Shown here in pieces: positions 41,542-50,547 of a stretch of 64,000 nucleotides of DNA. Under the pieces are notes generated by a model. It was not told the DNA's origin. It did not search any database and saw nothing but the letters and a program-made list of their open reading frames with translations. The DNA is taken from contig NZ_JADWYQ010000001.1 in NCBI RefSeq assembly GCF_022414575.1, positions 62,001 to 126,000 on the forward strand. Reading direction: 5' to 3'. Origin of the DNA: Streptomyces sp. MUM 178J (GTDB lineage: Bacteria; Actinomycetota; Actinomycetes; Streptomycetales; Streptomycetaceae). The position numbers and the translations under genes were made by a program. Numbering within the stretch: position 1 is the stretch's first letter; every line of letters starts with the position of its first letter.

Positions 41542-41672
41542 ACCCAAAAGTAAAGAAGTGCAGCCAGGGGTTCCGCTTGCCCGCCCCCTGGAGTACAAAG
41601 GAGTCAACGGCCCGCGAGACCAAGGACATCCGAAAGGATCATCTTTTAACGCAAGGCCCCACGGACCGGAGC

Positions 41673-41783
41673 ATGAAAACTGAGCACCCACGCGACGTCG
41701 ACCCGTCGATTACGGGCCAGCCGCACCAGGTGACGGGCAGAAGTTCCCGACCTGATGGGCACATTTTCGAGGACGCTTGGTAA
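41673..41783 (+). CDS. Possible 36-residue peptide of unknown function
   Basis: The frame runs from ATG 41673 to TAA 41783 and encodes a polar peptide starting MKTEHPRDVDPSITGQPHQ and ending HIFEDAW. A hairpin begins 17 bp beyond the stop, which supports a short transcript. The ribosome site is weak (GGA 7 nt upstream; GGAG only 1 nt upstream). No peptide family was recognised, and no modification enzyme lies next to it. Confidence 0.3.
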   Translation: MKTEHPRDVDPSITGQPHQVTGRSSRPDGHIFEDAW

Positions 41784-41799
41784 CTCGGTGGACATGCCA

Positions 41800-41827
41800 G
41801 CGGCGGTACCACTTCCGGTACCGCCGC
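41800..41827. terminator. 11-bp perfect hairpin after the micro-ORF
   Basis: GCGGCGGTACC (41800-41810) pairs exactly with GGTACCGCCGC (41817-41827) around a 6-nt loop. It could end the micro-ORF or HAD transcript on the plus strand and the Fic-like gene on the minus strand. Confidence 0.7.
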
Positions 41828-41895
41828 AGCCCTTTGTGCGCGTCGTCCAGCGCTTGCACGCGGCTTCGAGCTCCCCGGCCGCCGGCGCCGGTCGT

Positions 41896-42744
41896 TCAGG
41901 CGGCCCCCCGCTGGAGCGCTTCACAGACCGCCGTCGTCTCGCGGACGCCCAGTTCCACCGCGCGCCCGCAGTGCGCGATCCATGCGGCCATCCCCTCCGG
42001 CGTCCCCGACAGATACCCGTCGAACGCGGCGAGATAGGCCGCACGCCCCAGTTCCGCATGTCCGACCTCGGCCGGGCAGACGGCCTTGGGATCCAGCCCG
42101 CTGCCCACCAGGACGATGCGTTCGGCCGTCCGCGCCACCAAGCCGTTGCACGAAGCGAAGGGGCGCAGCGCCAGCAGTTCGCCGTGCACGACGGCAGCGG
42201 TCACCAGGGCGGGCGCCGAGCTGCCCGCCACGATCAGCTCCGCCAGCCCGTCCAGTCGGCCGGCGAGTTCGCCGGCGTCCGGCAAAGGCGCCTCGATCAG
42301 CGGTTCGTCGACGCCTTCGCCCGCGAGCCTGGGCCGGCCGACCGTCTCGTCCGCCACCGCCCCGCCCGCGGCGACCAGATGCAGCCGCGCCAGCACGCGC
42401 AGCGGGGACTGCCGCCAGATGGACAGCAGCTGGCCGGCCTCCGCCGTCAGCCGCAGGGCGGCTCCCACCGTCCGCGCCTCGGGTTCCCCGCCGAAGTCCG
42501 TACGCCTGCGGACCTCTTCAAGGGCCCAGTCCGCGCCCGAGAGCGCGGCGGAAGCACGGGCTCCGCGCAGCGCCGCCTCAGAAGTGATCTCGTTGCTGCG
42601 GCGTCGCATCACCCGGTGCCCGTAGATCCGGTCGACCGATGTGCGCACCGCGTCCACCGAGTCGGAGACGCCCGGGAGACCGGCCAGCGTGACGAGAGGA
42701 TCGACAGCGGGGCCGGGAGAGGCCGACGAGGCATGCGTACTCAT
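41896..42744 (-). CDS. Fic/Doc-like helical protein with a degenerate Fic motif
   Basis: 282 residues, often labelled 'oxidoreductase' in Streptomyces without basis. The body is helical. The segment corresponding to the Fic active site is LRPFASCNGLVAR (about residue 198) instead of HxFxxGNGRxxR: the catalytic His is Arg, the first Gly is Cys and the Arg is Leu. AMP transfer is therefore unlikely. The WALEEVRRR and AVVHGELLALRPF helices match the fold. It is divergent from the CooC-like ATPase and convergent with the HAD gene. Confidence 0.7.
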   Translation of the reverse strand: MSTHASSASPGPAVDPLVTLAGLPGVSDSVDAVRTSVDRIYGHRVMRRRSNEITSEAALRGARASAALSGADWALEEVRRRTDFGGEPEARTVGAALRLTAEAGQLLSIWRQSPLRVLARLHLVAAGGAVADETVGRPRLAGEGVDEPLIEAPLPDAGELAGRLDGLAELIVAGSSAPALVTAAVVHGELLALRPFASCNGLVARTAERIVLVGSGLDPKAVCPAEVGHAELGRAAYLAAFDGYLSGTPEGMAAWIAHCGRAVELGVRETTAVCEALQRGAA

Positions 42745-42844
42745 AGCGCGAGGCTACGCGCCCGAGGCTTGCGCCCCACCTTGGAGTGGTCTTCTTCACT
42801 CGACACGACCACCCTGCGGAATCAGACCACTACGCTAGGTGAAC

Positions 42845-43870
42845 ATGAAGATCGCTTTCGTAGGGAAGGGCGGCAGCGGGAAGACCACGCTGTCCTCGCT
42901 CTTCATCCGCCATCTGGCCGCCCGTCAGGCTTCCGTCATGGCGGTGGACGCCGACATCAACCAGCATCTGGGGGCAGCGCTCGGGCTCGATGACGCGGAG
43001 GCCAGCGCTCTCCCGGCCATGGGCGCCCATCTGCCGCTGATCAAGGACTATCTGCGGGGCTCCAATCCACGCATCCCCTCCGCCGAGACGATGATCAAGA
43101 CGACTCCGCCGGGAACGGGATCCCGGCTGCTGCGGGTGGGTGAGGGCAACCCCGTCTACGAGGCCTGCGCCCGCCGGGTGTGCCTGGACGGCGGCGAGAT
43201 CCGGCTGATGGCCACGGGCCCCTTCACCGAGTCCGACCTCGGGGTCTCCTGCTACCACTCCAAGGTCGGGGCGGTCGAACTCTTCCTCAACCACCTCGTC
43301 GACGGCCCGGACGAGTACGTGGTCGTCGATATGACCGCGGGCGCCGACTCCTTCGCCTCCGGGATGTTCACCCGCTTCGACATGACCTTCCTGGTGGCCG
43401 AGCCGACCCGCAGGGGCGTTTCCGTCTACCGCCAGTACAAGGAGTACGCACGGGACTTTGGCGTCGCGCTGCGGGTCGTCGGGAACAAGGCGCAGGGCCG
43501 GGACGATGTGGCGTTTCTGCGTGACGAGACGGGCGACGACCTGCTCACCGTCTTCGCACACTCCGAGTGGGTCCGGGCGATGGAGAAGGGCCGTCCCGTC
43601 CGCTTCGGGCTGCTGGAGCAGGAGATCCGCACGGCCCTGGAGACACTGGGCCACACGGCCCGCGAGTCGTATGCCGGGCGGGACTGGGAGCGCTACACAC
43701 GCCAGATGGTGCACTTCCATCTCAAGAACGCCGCGAGCTGGGGGAACGAGAGGGCCGGGGTCGACCTGGCCGCCCAGGTCGACCCCGGCTTCGTACTGGG
43801 CGAGTCGCCCCCTGTCGAGCACGCCCCTCGCGAGAGCGCCTCGCGGATCGACACCCCTCAGCCCGCCTGA
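42845..43870 (+). CDS. CooC/MinD-like P-loop ATPase
   Basis: 341 residues. The deviant Walker A is FVGKGGSGKTTL with the signature Lys8 that reaches across the dimer. It is followed by AVDADINQHLGAAL, VVDMTAGADSF and VVGNKAQG. The closest recognised type is CooC, which inserts nickel into carbon-monoxide dehydrogenase; the CxC metal motif of CooC is not seen (CARRVC is the nearest). No nickel enzyme lies in the window, so the client is unknown. The ATG at 42845 has AGGTGA upstream. The 3' end overlaps the convergent deacetylase-like gene by 13 bp. Confidence 0.83.
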   Translation: MKIAFVGKGGSGKTTLSSLFIRHLAARQASVMAVDADINQHLGAALGLDDAEASALPAMGAHLPLIKDYLRGSNPRIPSAETMIKTTPPGTGSRLLRVGEGNPVYEACARRVCLDGGEIRLMATGPFTESDLGVSCYHSKVGAVELFLNHLVDGPDEYVVVDMTAGADSFASGMFTRFDMTFLVAEPTRRGVSVYRQYKEYARDFGVALRVVGNKAQGRDDVAFLRDETGDDLLTVFAHSEWVRAMEKGRPVRFGLLEQEIRTALETLGHTARESYAGRDWERYTRQMVHFHLKNAASWGNERAGVDLAAQVDPGFVLGESPPVEHAPRESASRIDTPQPA

Positions 43871-45159
43871 GCGGAGCCCTCCGCCGCGGCCGACGGGGAG
43901 GCGGGCCCGGACGGGGCAGCCGGCTGGGCGGCGAGATAGGCCGTCCAGCCGCCCTCCGGGGCCTGGCCCACCTTCAGCGCCCGCAGTTTCCCAAGGACCT
44001 TGGGGTCCTGGGCGTCCAGCCAGTCGGCGAGCTGGCGGAAGGACACGCACCGCACGTCCGACTTCACACAGACGGTCGCAATGGTCTCCTCGACGGCGCG
44101 CATATACGTGCCGCCGTTCCACGACTCGAAGTGGTTGCCGATGATCAGCGGAGCCCGGTTGCCCGCATAGGCCCGGTCGAAGGCCTGCAGCAGGCCGTCG
44201 CGCATCTGGTTGCCCCAGTACCGGTGCATGGCGGGGTCGCCCTTGGCGGTCCCGGACTGGTTGACCATGAAGTTGTAGTCCATGGAGAGCGTCTCGAACT
44301 GTCGGCCGGGCACCGGCACCAGCTGCAGGGACAGATCCCACAGGCCCTTGTCCTTCTCGGGCCAGAGCTGGTTGTTGATGCCGCTCGTGTCATAGCGGAA
44401 GCCCAGCTCGCCGGCGGCGCGCACAAAGTTGTCGCGCCCCTCCAGGCAGGGGGTGCGCCCGCCGATGAGCTCCTCGTCGTAGTCGAAGGGAAGGGGCTTC
44501 TCGCTCTTCAGCCCGGCGTTCGTCTTCCAGTTCCTCACAAAGGACTTGGCCTGCCCGATCTCGCTCTTCCACTCCTCGACGGACCAGGTGCCCACGCCGC
44601 CGTCGGCACCGCAGAAGTGACCGTTGAAATGGGTGCCGATCTCGTTGCCTTCGAGCCAGGCGCCGCGCAGCTCACGCACCGTGTCCCGGATTCCCTCGGT
44701 GTCGTTGAAGCCGATGTCGGAGCGGCCGGCCGCATGCTTCGGCGGGTCGTAGAGCGTGGCCTTCTCCTCGGGCAGCAGATAGACGCCGCTCAGGAAGTAG
44801 GTCATGGTCGCGCCGTACTTCCTGCCCACCGAGCGGAAGTGCGAGAAGAGCTTCTGACCGTCCTCACCGGAGCCGTCCCAGGAGAACACCACGAACTGCG
44901 GCGGAGTCTGACCCGGCTTCAGGCGCTTGGGCTTGAGCAGCCCCGGCTGCGGCCCCGTGACCGCCGTGGAACCGTCGCCGATCAGCCGTACCGCGTTCTT
45001 CGGGCCGGCGGCGCCCTGCTTCTCGGCGCCTCCCTGCTTCGCGCCCGCCCGCGGGTCCGAGTCCGCGGAGTCCGAGCCGGGGTCGGCGCAGCCGGCAAGT
45101 CCTGCGGTCAGCGCCGCGGCGAGCACGCCGACGGCGATCCTGCTCGTGGCGGCCTTCAT
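43858..45159 (-). CDS. Lipoprotein, polysaccharide-deacetylase-like
   Basis: 433 residues. The signal peptide ends with the lipobox LAGC (Cys24). The NodB-type barrel is shown by FVVFSWDGSGEDG (catalytic Asp motif; the second Asp of the usual D-D pair is Gly), the metal His motif GTHFNGHF and RYDTSG near residue 265, then GNHFESWNG toward the end. It would deacetylate a wall polysaccharide at the cell surface, but the changed Asp pair leaves activity uncertain. It is divergent from the SulP-carbonic anhydrase gene. Confidence 0.82.
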   Translation of the reverse strand: MKAATSRIAVGVLAAALTAGLAGCADPGSDSADSDPRAGAKQGGAEKQGAAGPKNAVRLIGDGSTAVTGPQPGLLKPKRLKPGQTPPQFVVFSWDGSGEDGQKLFSHFRSVGRKYGATMTYFLSGVYLLPEEKATLYDPPKHAAGRSDIGFNDTEGIRDTVRELRGAWLEGNEIGTHFNGHFCGADGGVGTWSVEEWKSEIGQAKSFVRNWKTNAGLKSEKPLPFDYDEELIGGRTPCLEGRDNFVRAAGELGFRYDTSGINNQLWPEKDKGLWDLSLQLVPVPGRQFETLSMDYNFMVNQSGTAKGDPAMHRYWGNQMRDGLLQAFDRAYAGNRAPLIIGNHFESWNGGTYMRAVEETIATVCVKSDVRCVSFRQLADWLDAQDPKVLGKLRALKVGQAPEGGWTAYLAAQPAAPSGPASPSAAAEGSAQAG

Positions 45160-45512
45160 CCGCCCACCTCATTTCCTCGCTCTTCCGCTGACCGGACGGC
45201 GCCGCACGGCGCGCCGCACGGAAGCACGCCGGAAGAAGATCCGGCAGTACGACTATCCGCCTGTACGACAGGACGGATGGCACGCCAACGTCGCATCGAG
45301 GGCCGCGGAGAAGCGGGAAGGCGGGGCGCGATCAGATCACTTATCACCGGAACGAGTGAAAGCTTGCCCTGTTTGCCCCGAAAATGATGCCGCAATCTTT
45401 ACTCTGCATTACGATCAATTTACCCAGAGTTGAGAATCCCGCCGCTACACGCCGTGCCACACGGCCGCGACCCCACATTCCGCGACCGCGCAGCCCCGGA
45501 GGAGACGGGAAC
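45160..45512. other. Divergent promoter region with AT-rich patch
   Basis: The 353-bp gap between the deacetylase-like lipoprotein and the SulP gene contains an unusually AT-rich patch (45395-45432, including TTTACTCTGCATTACGATCA), likely the plus-strand promoter. No gene was found. Confidence 0.5.
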
Positions 45513-48146
45513 ATGTCCGCCTGCGTCCCCACCCGCACCGACGACGACACTTCTCGCACACCACCCCGACGATCCCGCCTCGGCCGCAGCCCCCGCTCTC
45601 CACGACGGCCGCACAGCCCGCCCGGCTCGCGACCACCCGGCGGCCGCCGCTTCTGCTTCCCCGTTGCGGGCGCCGATCTGTCCGCCTCCATCTCCGTCTT
45701 CCTGATCGCCCTGCCGCTGTCCCTCGGCATCGCACTCGCCACCGGGGCGCCGCTCCAGGCCGGGCTGGTCGCGGCGGCGGTCGGCGGCATCGTCGTCGGG
45801 CGGCTGGGCGGGGCTCCGCTCCAGGTCAGCGGCCCCGCAGCCGGTCTGACCGTCGTCACCGCCGATCTGATCCAGCGGTACGGCTGGCGCGCCACCTGCG
45901 CCATCACCGCGGTCGCCGGACTGGCTCAACTCGGCCTGGCCGCCCTGCGGGTGGCCCGCTCCGCCCTCGCCGTCAGCCCGGCGATCGTGCACGGCATGCT
46001 CGGCGGCATCGGCGTCACCATCGCCCTCGCTCAGCTGCACATCGTGCTCGGCGGCAGTCCCCAGAGCTCCGCCGTCGCCAACGTCCAAGGGCTACCTGCC
46101 CAGTTGGCCGACCTGCATCCCGCAGCCCTGTCCGTCAGCGCGCTCACCGTGGCGGTGCTGCTGCTGTGGCCGCGGATCCCGGGGCGGACGGGCGAGCTCG
46201 TGCGGAAGCTTCCCGCGGCTCTCGCCGCGGTGGCGGGCGCGACCGTGCTCGCCACAGTTGCCGGGCTGCGCCTGCCCCGCGTCGACCTGCCGTCCTGGAG
46301 CAGCCATGCCCTGCCCGAGATGCCCGAGGGGCCCGTACTCGGCTTGATCGCGGCCGTGCTCACCATCACCCTCGTCGGCAGCGTGGAGTCACTGCTGTCC
46401 GCGGTCGCCGTCGACAAGCTGACCGCCGCACGCAAAACGCCGGACGTTCACATTCCGCGCGCCCGTCTCGACCGTGAACTGGCCGGCCAGGGAGCGGGCA
46501 ACGTGGTCTCGGGGGCCCTCGGCGGACTGCCGGTCACCGGCGTCGCCGTGCGCAGCACCGCCAATGTCGCCGTAGGCGCGGTCAGCCGCAACTCGACGAT
46601 CCTGCACGGCCTGTGGGTCGTGGTCGCCGCACTGCTGCTGGTGCCCGTGCTCGATCTGATCCCACTGGCCGCCCTGGCGGCGCTGGTGATGGTCGTCGGC
46701 GTGCAGATGGTCAACATCACCCATGTGCGCAGCGTCAAGCGGAATCGCGAAGCGCTGGTGTACGCGGCGACGCTGACCGGAGTGGTGCTCACCGGCGTCC
46801 TGGAAGGCGTCGCCATCGGGATCGCGGTGGCGGTCATGGTGGCGCTGCACCGGCTGACCAGGACGCGGATCACCGTCGAGGAGCAGGGGGGCGTGCACCG
46901 GGTGCGGGTGCGCGGGCAGCTGACGTTCCTGGCCGTGCCCCGGCTGAGCCGGATGCTGGGCCAGGTGCCGTTCGGCGCGGACTGCCTCGTCGAACTGGAC
47001 GGCTCCTTCATGGACCACGCCGCCCATGAAGCCCTGCACGACTGGCAGACCGCGCACATCGCACAGGGCGGGACGGTGGAGTTCACCGGCAGGGCGGGCA
47101 GCCGGATCAGCGAGCCTGCGTCGGAGACACACGGCTGCTGCCGCCCCTGGACGCCGTGGCGCAACCACTACTGCGGAAGCGGCGCCCAGGCTGCGGCCGA
47201 GCGAGAGTCGCCGACCGTGCACCAACTGGCCAGCGGCCTCAGCTCCTTCCAGCGCAACACGGCCCCGCTGGTGCGCGACGAGCTGGCCCGGCTGGCGCGC
47301 GAGGGGCAGCGCCCCTCCCAGCTCTTCCTCACCTGCGCGGACTCCCGGCTCGTCACCAGCATGATCACGGCCAGCGGCCCGGGCGACCTGTTCACCGTGC
47401 GGAACGTGGGCAACCTCGTGCCCCCGCCCGGCGAGGAGAGCGGCGACGACTCGGTCGGCGCGGCGATCGAGTACGCGGTCGAGGTGCTGAAGGTGGACTC
47501 GATCACGGTCTGCGGGCACTCCGGCTGCGGGGCGATGCAGGCACTGCTGAGCAGTACGCCGGACGGGGAAGTCGGCGCACCGACCCCCTTGCAGCGCTGG
47601 CTCCGGCATGGCCGTCCGAGCCTGGAGCGGCTGAGCGGCGAAAACCGCTCCTGGGTGCGCATCGCCGGGAGACTGCCCGCCGATGCGGTCGAGCAGCTGT
47701 GTCTGACGAATGTGGTGCAGCAGCTCGAGCATCTGCGCGCGCATGAGTCCGTGGCTCGTCGGCTCGCGGAGGGCACCCTCGAGCTCCACGGGATGTACTT
47801 CCACGTGGGAGAGGCCCAGGCGTATCTCCTGACGGACGGCGAAGGCGAAGCGGGGCGACAGAGCAGCCCGGGCGACGACGGACAGCGGGAGGGGCGGAAC
47901 AGCGGCGCGGTGTTCCACCGCGTCGACCCCGCGGTCTCGGCCCTGCCGGTGTCCGGGGCCGCCCGGACGTCCCGGAGCTCTCTGGTTTCCCGGAGCTCTC
48001 TCGTCTCTCGGTTCTCCCGGACCACCTCCCGGACCTCCGGGGCCCCTCGCGCGGCCGAAGGGCCGCACGCTCCGCTGGAGGAGTTCCCCGTCCGAGCCAC
48101 GCCTCCCTGTGAACCGACCGGCCCCGTGAACCGACCGGCCCCGTGA
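45513..48146 (+). CDS. SulP anion transporter fused to beta-carbonic anhydrase
   Basis: 877 residues. The N-terminal region is Arg/Pro/Ser-rich (1-45). A SulP membrane domain (about residues 50-440, ISVFLIALPLSLGIALATGAP, RVDLPSW, DKLTAARKT) is followed by a STAS domain (about 450-535, VRGQLTFLAVP). The carbonic anhydrase domain (about 570-765) has the zinc motifs CADSR and CGHSGCGAM. The product would link bicarbonate transport to CO2 hydration. The C-terminal tail (about 790-877) is low-complexity with RSSLVSR repeats. The ATG at 45513 has a GGAGGAG site. The stop codon lies inside a 17-bp tandem repeat. Confidence 0.93.
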   Translation: MSACVPTRTDDDTSRTPPRRSRLGRSPRSPRRPHSPPGSRPPGGRRFCFPVAGADLSASISVFLIALPLSLGIALATGAPLQAGLVAAAVGGIVVGRLGGAPLQVSGPAAGLTVVTADLIQRYGWRATCAITAVAGLAQLGLAALRVARSALAVSPAIVHGMLGGIGVTIALAQLHIVLGGSPQSSAVANVQGLPAQLADLHPAALSVSALTVAVLLLWPRIPGRTGELVRKLPAALAAVAGATVLATVAGLRLPRVDLPSWSSHALPEMPEGPVLGLIAAVLTITLVGSVESLLSAVAVDKLTAARKTPDVHIPRARLDRELAGQGAGNVVSGALGGLPVTGVAVRSTANVAVGAVSRNSTILHGLWVVVAALLLVPVLDLIPLAALAALVMVVGVQMVNITHVRSVKRNREALVYAATLTGVVLTGVLEGVAIGIAVAVMVALHRLTRTRITVEEQGGVHRVRVRGQLTFLAVPRLSRMLGQVPFGADCLVELDGSFMDHAAHEALHDWQTAHIAQGGTVEFTGRAGSRISEPASETHGCCRPWTPWRNHYCGSGAQAAAERESPTVHQLASGLSSFQRNTAPLVRDELARLAREGQRPSQLFLTCADSRLVTSMITASGPGDLFTVRNVGNLVPPPGEESGDDSVGAAIEYAVEVLKVDSITVCGHSGCGAMQALLSSTPDGEVGAPTPLQRWLRHGRPSLERLSGENRSWVRIAGRLPADAVEQLCLTNVVQQLEHLRAHESVARRLAEGTLELHGMYFHVGEAQAYLLTDGEGEAGRQSSPGDDGQREGRNSGAVFHRVDPAVSALPVSGAARTSRSSLVSRSSLVSRFSRTTSRTSGAPRAAEGPHAPLEEFPVRATPPCEPTGPVNRPAP

Positions 48147-48159
48147 ACCGCCGGCCCGG
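48109..48159. repeat. 17-bp tandem repeat, three copies, spanning the SulP stop codon
   Basis: Units begin at 48109, 48126 and 48143 with the core GTGAACCGACCGGCCCC; the third is slightly changed and contains the TGA stop (48144-48146). Unit number changes would alter the C-terminal residues. Confidence 0.9.
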
Positions 48160-48270
48160 TCCGTCCGTGGGAACGGGTGGTTCCTCCTTCCTCGCCACCC
48201 TGGGAAGGAGGAACCCCGGGCTCAGCGCACCCACGGCAGCGGATTCCTGCATGCGGCGAGAATTGGCTAC

Positions 48271-48286
48271 ATAGGTCTACACCAAT
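48271..48286 (+). promoter_or_regulatory. DasR-box-like sequence upstream of acsA
   Basis: ATAGGTCTACACCAAT matches 12 of 16 positions of the dre consensus ACTGGTCTAGACCAGT, with 9 of the 10 central GGTCTAGACC positions. It lies 93 bp before the acsA start and is flanked by AATTGG (48261) and CCAATT (48282). Whether DasR or another GntR regulator binds it is inference. Confidence 0.35.
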
Positions 48287-48378
48287 TTCCAGATGGCTCT
48301 TGTCACCCGGGCCGTCGGCTGATGAGCTATGGCCTGGGACACATAGGTACAGAGGACGCCCTGGGAAAGGGAGATGTC

Positions 48379-50334
48379 GTGAGCAACGAGAGCCTGGCCA
48401 ATCTTCTTCGCGAAGAGCGCCGATTCACCCCGCCGGCCGAGATGGCCGCGCACGCCAATGTGACGGCGGAGGCGTATGAGCGGGCCACGGCGGATCGGCT
48501 CGGCTTCTGGGCCGAGCAGGCGCGGCGGCTCACATGGGCCGTCGAGCCGACCGAGACCCTGGACTGGTCCAACCCGCCCTTCGCGAAATGGTTCGCGGAC
48601 GGCCGGCTGAACGTCGCGTACAACTGCGCGGACCGCCATGTGGAGGCGGGCCATGGCGACCGGGTCGCCATCCACTTCGAGGGCGAGCCGGGTGACAGCC
48701 GTGCCATCACCTACGCGGAGCTGAGGGACCAGGTGGCCCAAGCGGCCAACGCGCTCACCGAGCTGGGCGTCGGCAAGGGCGACCGGGTGGCCGTCTACCT
48801 GCCGATGATCCCCGAGGCCGCCGTCGCCATGCTGGCCTGCGCCCGCATCGGCGCGGCCCACTCGGTGGTCTTCGGCGGCTTCTCCGCCGACGCCGTCGCC
48901 TCCCGCATCCAGGACGCCGACGCCAAGCTGGTCATCACCGCGGACGGCGGCTACCGGCGCGGCAAGCCGTCCGCGCTGAAGCCCGCGATCGACGAGGCCG
49001 TCAGCAAGTGCCCCCAGGTCGAGCACGTTCTCGTCGTCCGCCGAACCGGCCAGGACACCGCGTTCACCGAGGGCCGGGACGTGTGGTGGGACGACATCGT
49101 CTCCCGCCAGTCCACCGAGCACACCCCCGAGGCCTTCGAGGCGGAGCATCCGCTCTTCATCCTCTACACCTCCGGCACCACCGGAAAGCCGAAGGGCATC
49201 CTGCACACGTCCGGCGGCTATCTCACCCAGGCGGCCTACACCCACCACGCCGTCTTCGACCTCAAGCCGGAGTCGGACGTCTACTGGTGCACGGCCGACG
49301 TCGGCTGGGTGACCGGCCACTCGTACATCGTGTACGGGCCGCTGGCCAACGGTGCGACACAGGTGATGTACGAGGGCACGCCCGACACCCCGCACCAGGG
49401 CAGGTTCTGGGAGATCGTGCAGAAGTACGGCGTCACCATCCTCTACACCGCGCCGACCGCGATCCGCACCTTCATGAAGTGGGGCGACGACATCCCCGCC
49501 AAGTTCGACCTGTCCAGCCTGCGCATCCTGGGGTCGGTGGGCGAGCCGATCAACCCGGAGGCCTGGATCTGGTACCGGGAGCACATCGGCGGCGGGAACT
49601 GCCCGATCGTGGACACCTGGTGGCAGACCGAGACCGGCGCGATGATGATCTCTCCGCTGCCGGGGGTCACCGAGACCAAGCCCGGTTCGGCGCAGCGCCC
49701 CCTGCCTGGCATCGCGGCGACCGTGGTGGACGACGAAGCGCGCGAGGTGCCCAACGGAGGCGGCGGCTATCTGGTGCTGACCGAGCCGTGGCCGTCGATG
49801 CTCCGCACGATCTGGGGCGACGACCAGCGCTTCGTCGACACCTACTGGTCCCGCTTCGAGGGCAAGTACTTCGCGGGCGACGGCGCCAAGAAGGACGACG
49901 ACGGGGACATCTGGCTGCTGGGCCGGGTCGACGACGTCATGCTGGTCTCGGGCCACAACATCTCCACCACGGAGGTCGAGTCGGCGCTGGTCTCGCACCC
50001 CAAGGTCGCCGAGGCCGCCGTGGTCGGCGCCGCGGACGAGACGACCGGTCAGGCGATCGTCGCCTTCGTCATTCTGCGCGGCAGCGCTGCCGAGGACGCC
50101 GACCTGGTCGCCGATCTCCGCAACCACGTCGGCGCGACGCTCGGCCCCATCGCCAAGCCCAAGCGAATCCTGCCGGTCGCCGAACTGCCGAAGACCCGGT
50201 CCGGGAAGATCATGCGCCGGCTGCTGCGCGATGTCGCGGAGAACCGCCAGCTCGGTGATGTCACCACCCTGACGGACTCCTCGGTGATGGACCTCATCCA
50301 GACGAGGCTGCCGAGCGCCCCCAGCGAGGACTGA
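48379..50334 (+). CDS. acsA: Acetate--CoA ligase (acetyl-CoA synthetase)
   Basis: 651 residues. It forms acetyl-CoA from acetate, ATP and CoA through acetyl-AMP. Landmarks are the P-loop YTSGTTGKPKG, the core VDTWWQTETG, the hinge GRVDDVMLVSGHN and the C-terminal PKTRSGKIMRR with the Lys that is acetylated in regulated homologues. The GTG at 48379 is preferred because AAGGGAGA lies just upstream; the longer frame from ATG 48322 adds an unusual N-terminus. It is followed by a very strong terminator, so it is probably monocistronic. Confidence 0.96.
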   Translation: MSNESLANLLREERRFTPPAEMAAHANVTAEAYERATADRLGFWAEQARRLTWAVEPTETLDWSNPPFAKWFADGRLNVAYNCADRHVEAGHGDRVAIHFEGEPGDSRAITYAELRDQVAQAANALTELGVGKGDRVAVYLPMIPEAAVAMLACARIGAAHSVVFGGFSADAVASRIQDADAKLVITADGGYRRGKPSALKPAIDEAVSKCPQVEHVLVVRRTGQDTAFTEGRDVWWDDIVSRQSTEHTPEAFEAEHPLFILYTSGTTGKPKGILHTSGGYLTQAAYTHHAVFDLKPESDVYWCTADVGWVTGHSYIVYGPLANGATQVMYEGTPDTPHQGRFWEIVQKYGVTILYTAPTAIRTFMKWGDDIPAKFDLSSLRILGSVGEPINPEAWIWYREHIGGGNCPIVDTWWQTETGAMMISPLPGVTETKPGSAQRPLPGIAATVVDDEAREVPNGGGGYLVLTEPWPSMLRTIWGDDQRFVDTYWSRFEGKYFAGDGAKKDDDGDIWLLGRVDDVMLVSGHNISTTEVESALVSHPKVAEAAVVGAADETTGQAIVAFVILRGSAAEDADLVADLRNHVGATLGPIAKPKRILPVAELPKTRSGKIMRRLLRDVAENRQLGDVTTLTDSSVMDLIQTRLPSAPSED

Positions 50335-50344
50335 CCAGCCGAAC

Positions 50345-50388
50345 CACATAAGGGACATTCGGCCGACGCGCCGGATGTCCCTTATGTG
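50345..50388 (+). terminator. Very strong hairpin terminator after acsA
   Basis: CACATAAGGGACAT (50345-50358) pairs with 50375-50388 over 14 perfect bases. The stem continues inward through one G-T pair to a total of 19 pairs around a 6-nt loop. It starts 11 bp beyond the stop codon. Confidence 0.9.
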
Positions 50389-50547
50389 TCTATGGTGAGG
50401 ATCACGGATACACCCTTGCGGGCTTGGGTAAGGTAAGCGCGCGTCAACGACGCTCTTGGAAGAACTGCATGTGACGAATGGTGCGCCGGGAAGTCTGGTC
50501 GGCATGCGCTTCACCCCTGCCCACCCGACCATCGGAGGTCCTTCGAC

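Larger units (their letters stand above)
41542..41895. other. 354-bp convergent gap with possible micro-ORF and hairpin
   Basis: Between the convergent HAD and Fic-like genes. It holds a 36-codon frame (41673-41783) and an 11-bp hairpin directly after it. The stretch 41560-41660 is AT-richer than its surroundings, with a possible AAAGGAG site near 41597. Confidence 0.5.

Noticed and set aside
48277..50532. 751-codon minus-strand frame across acsA
   Set aside because: It is antisense to acetyl-CoA synthetase, whose motifs and length are unambiguous.
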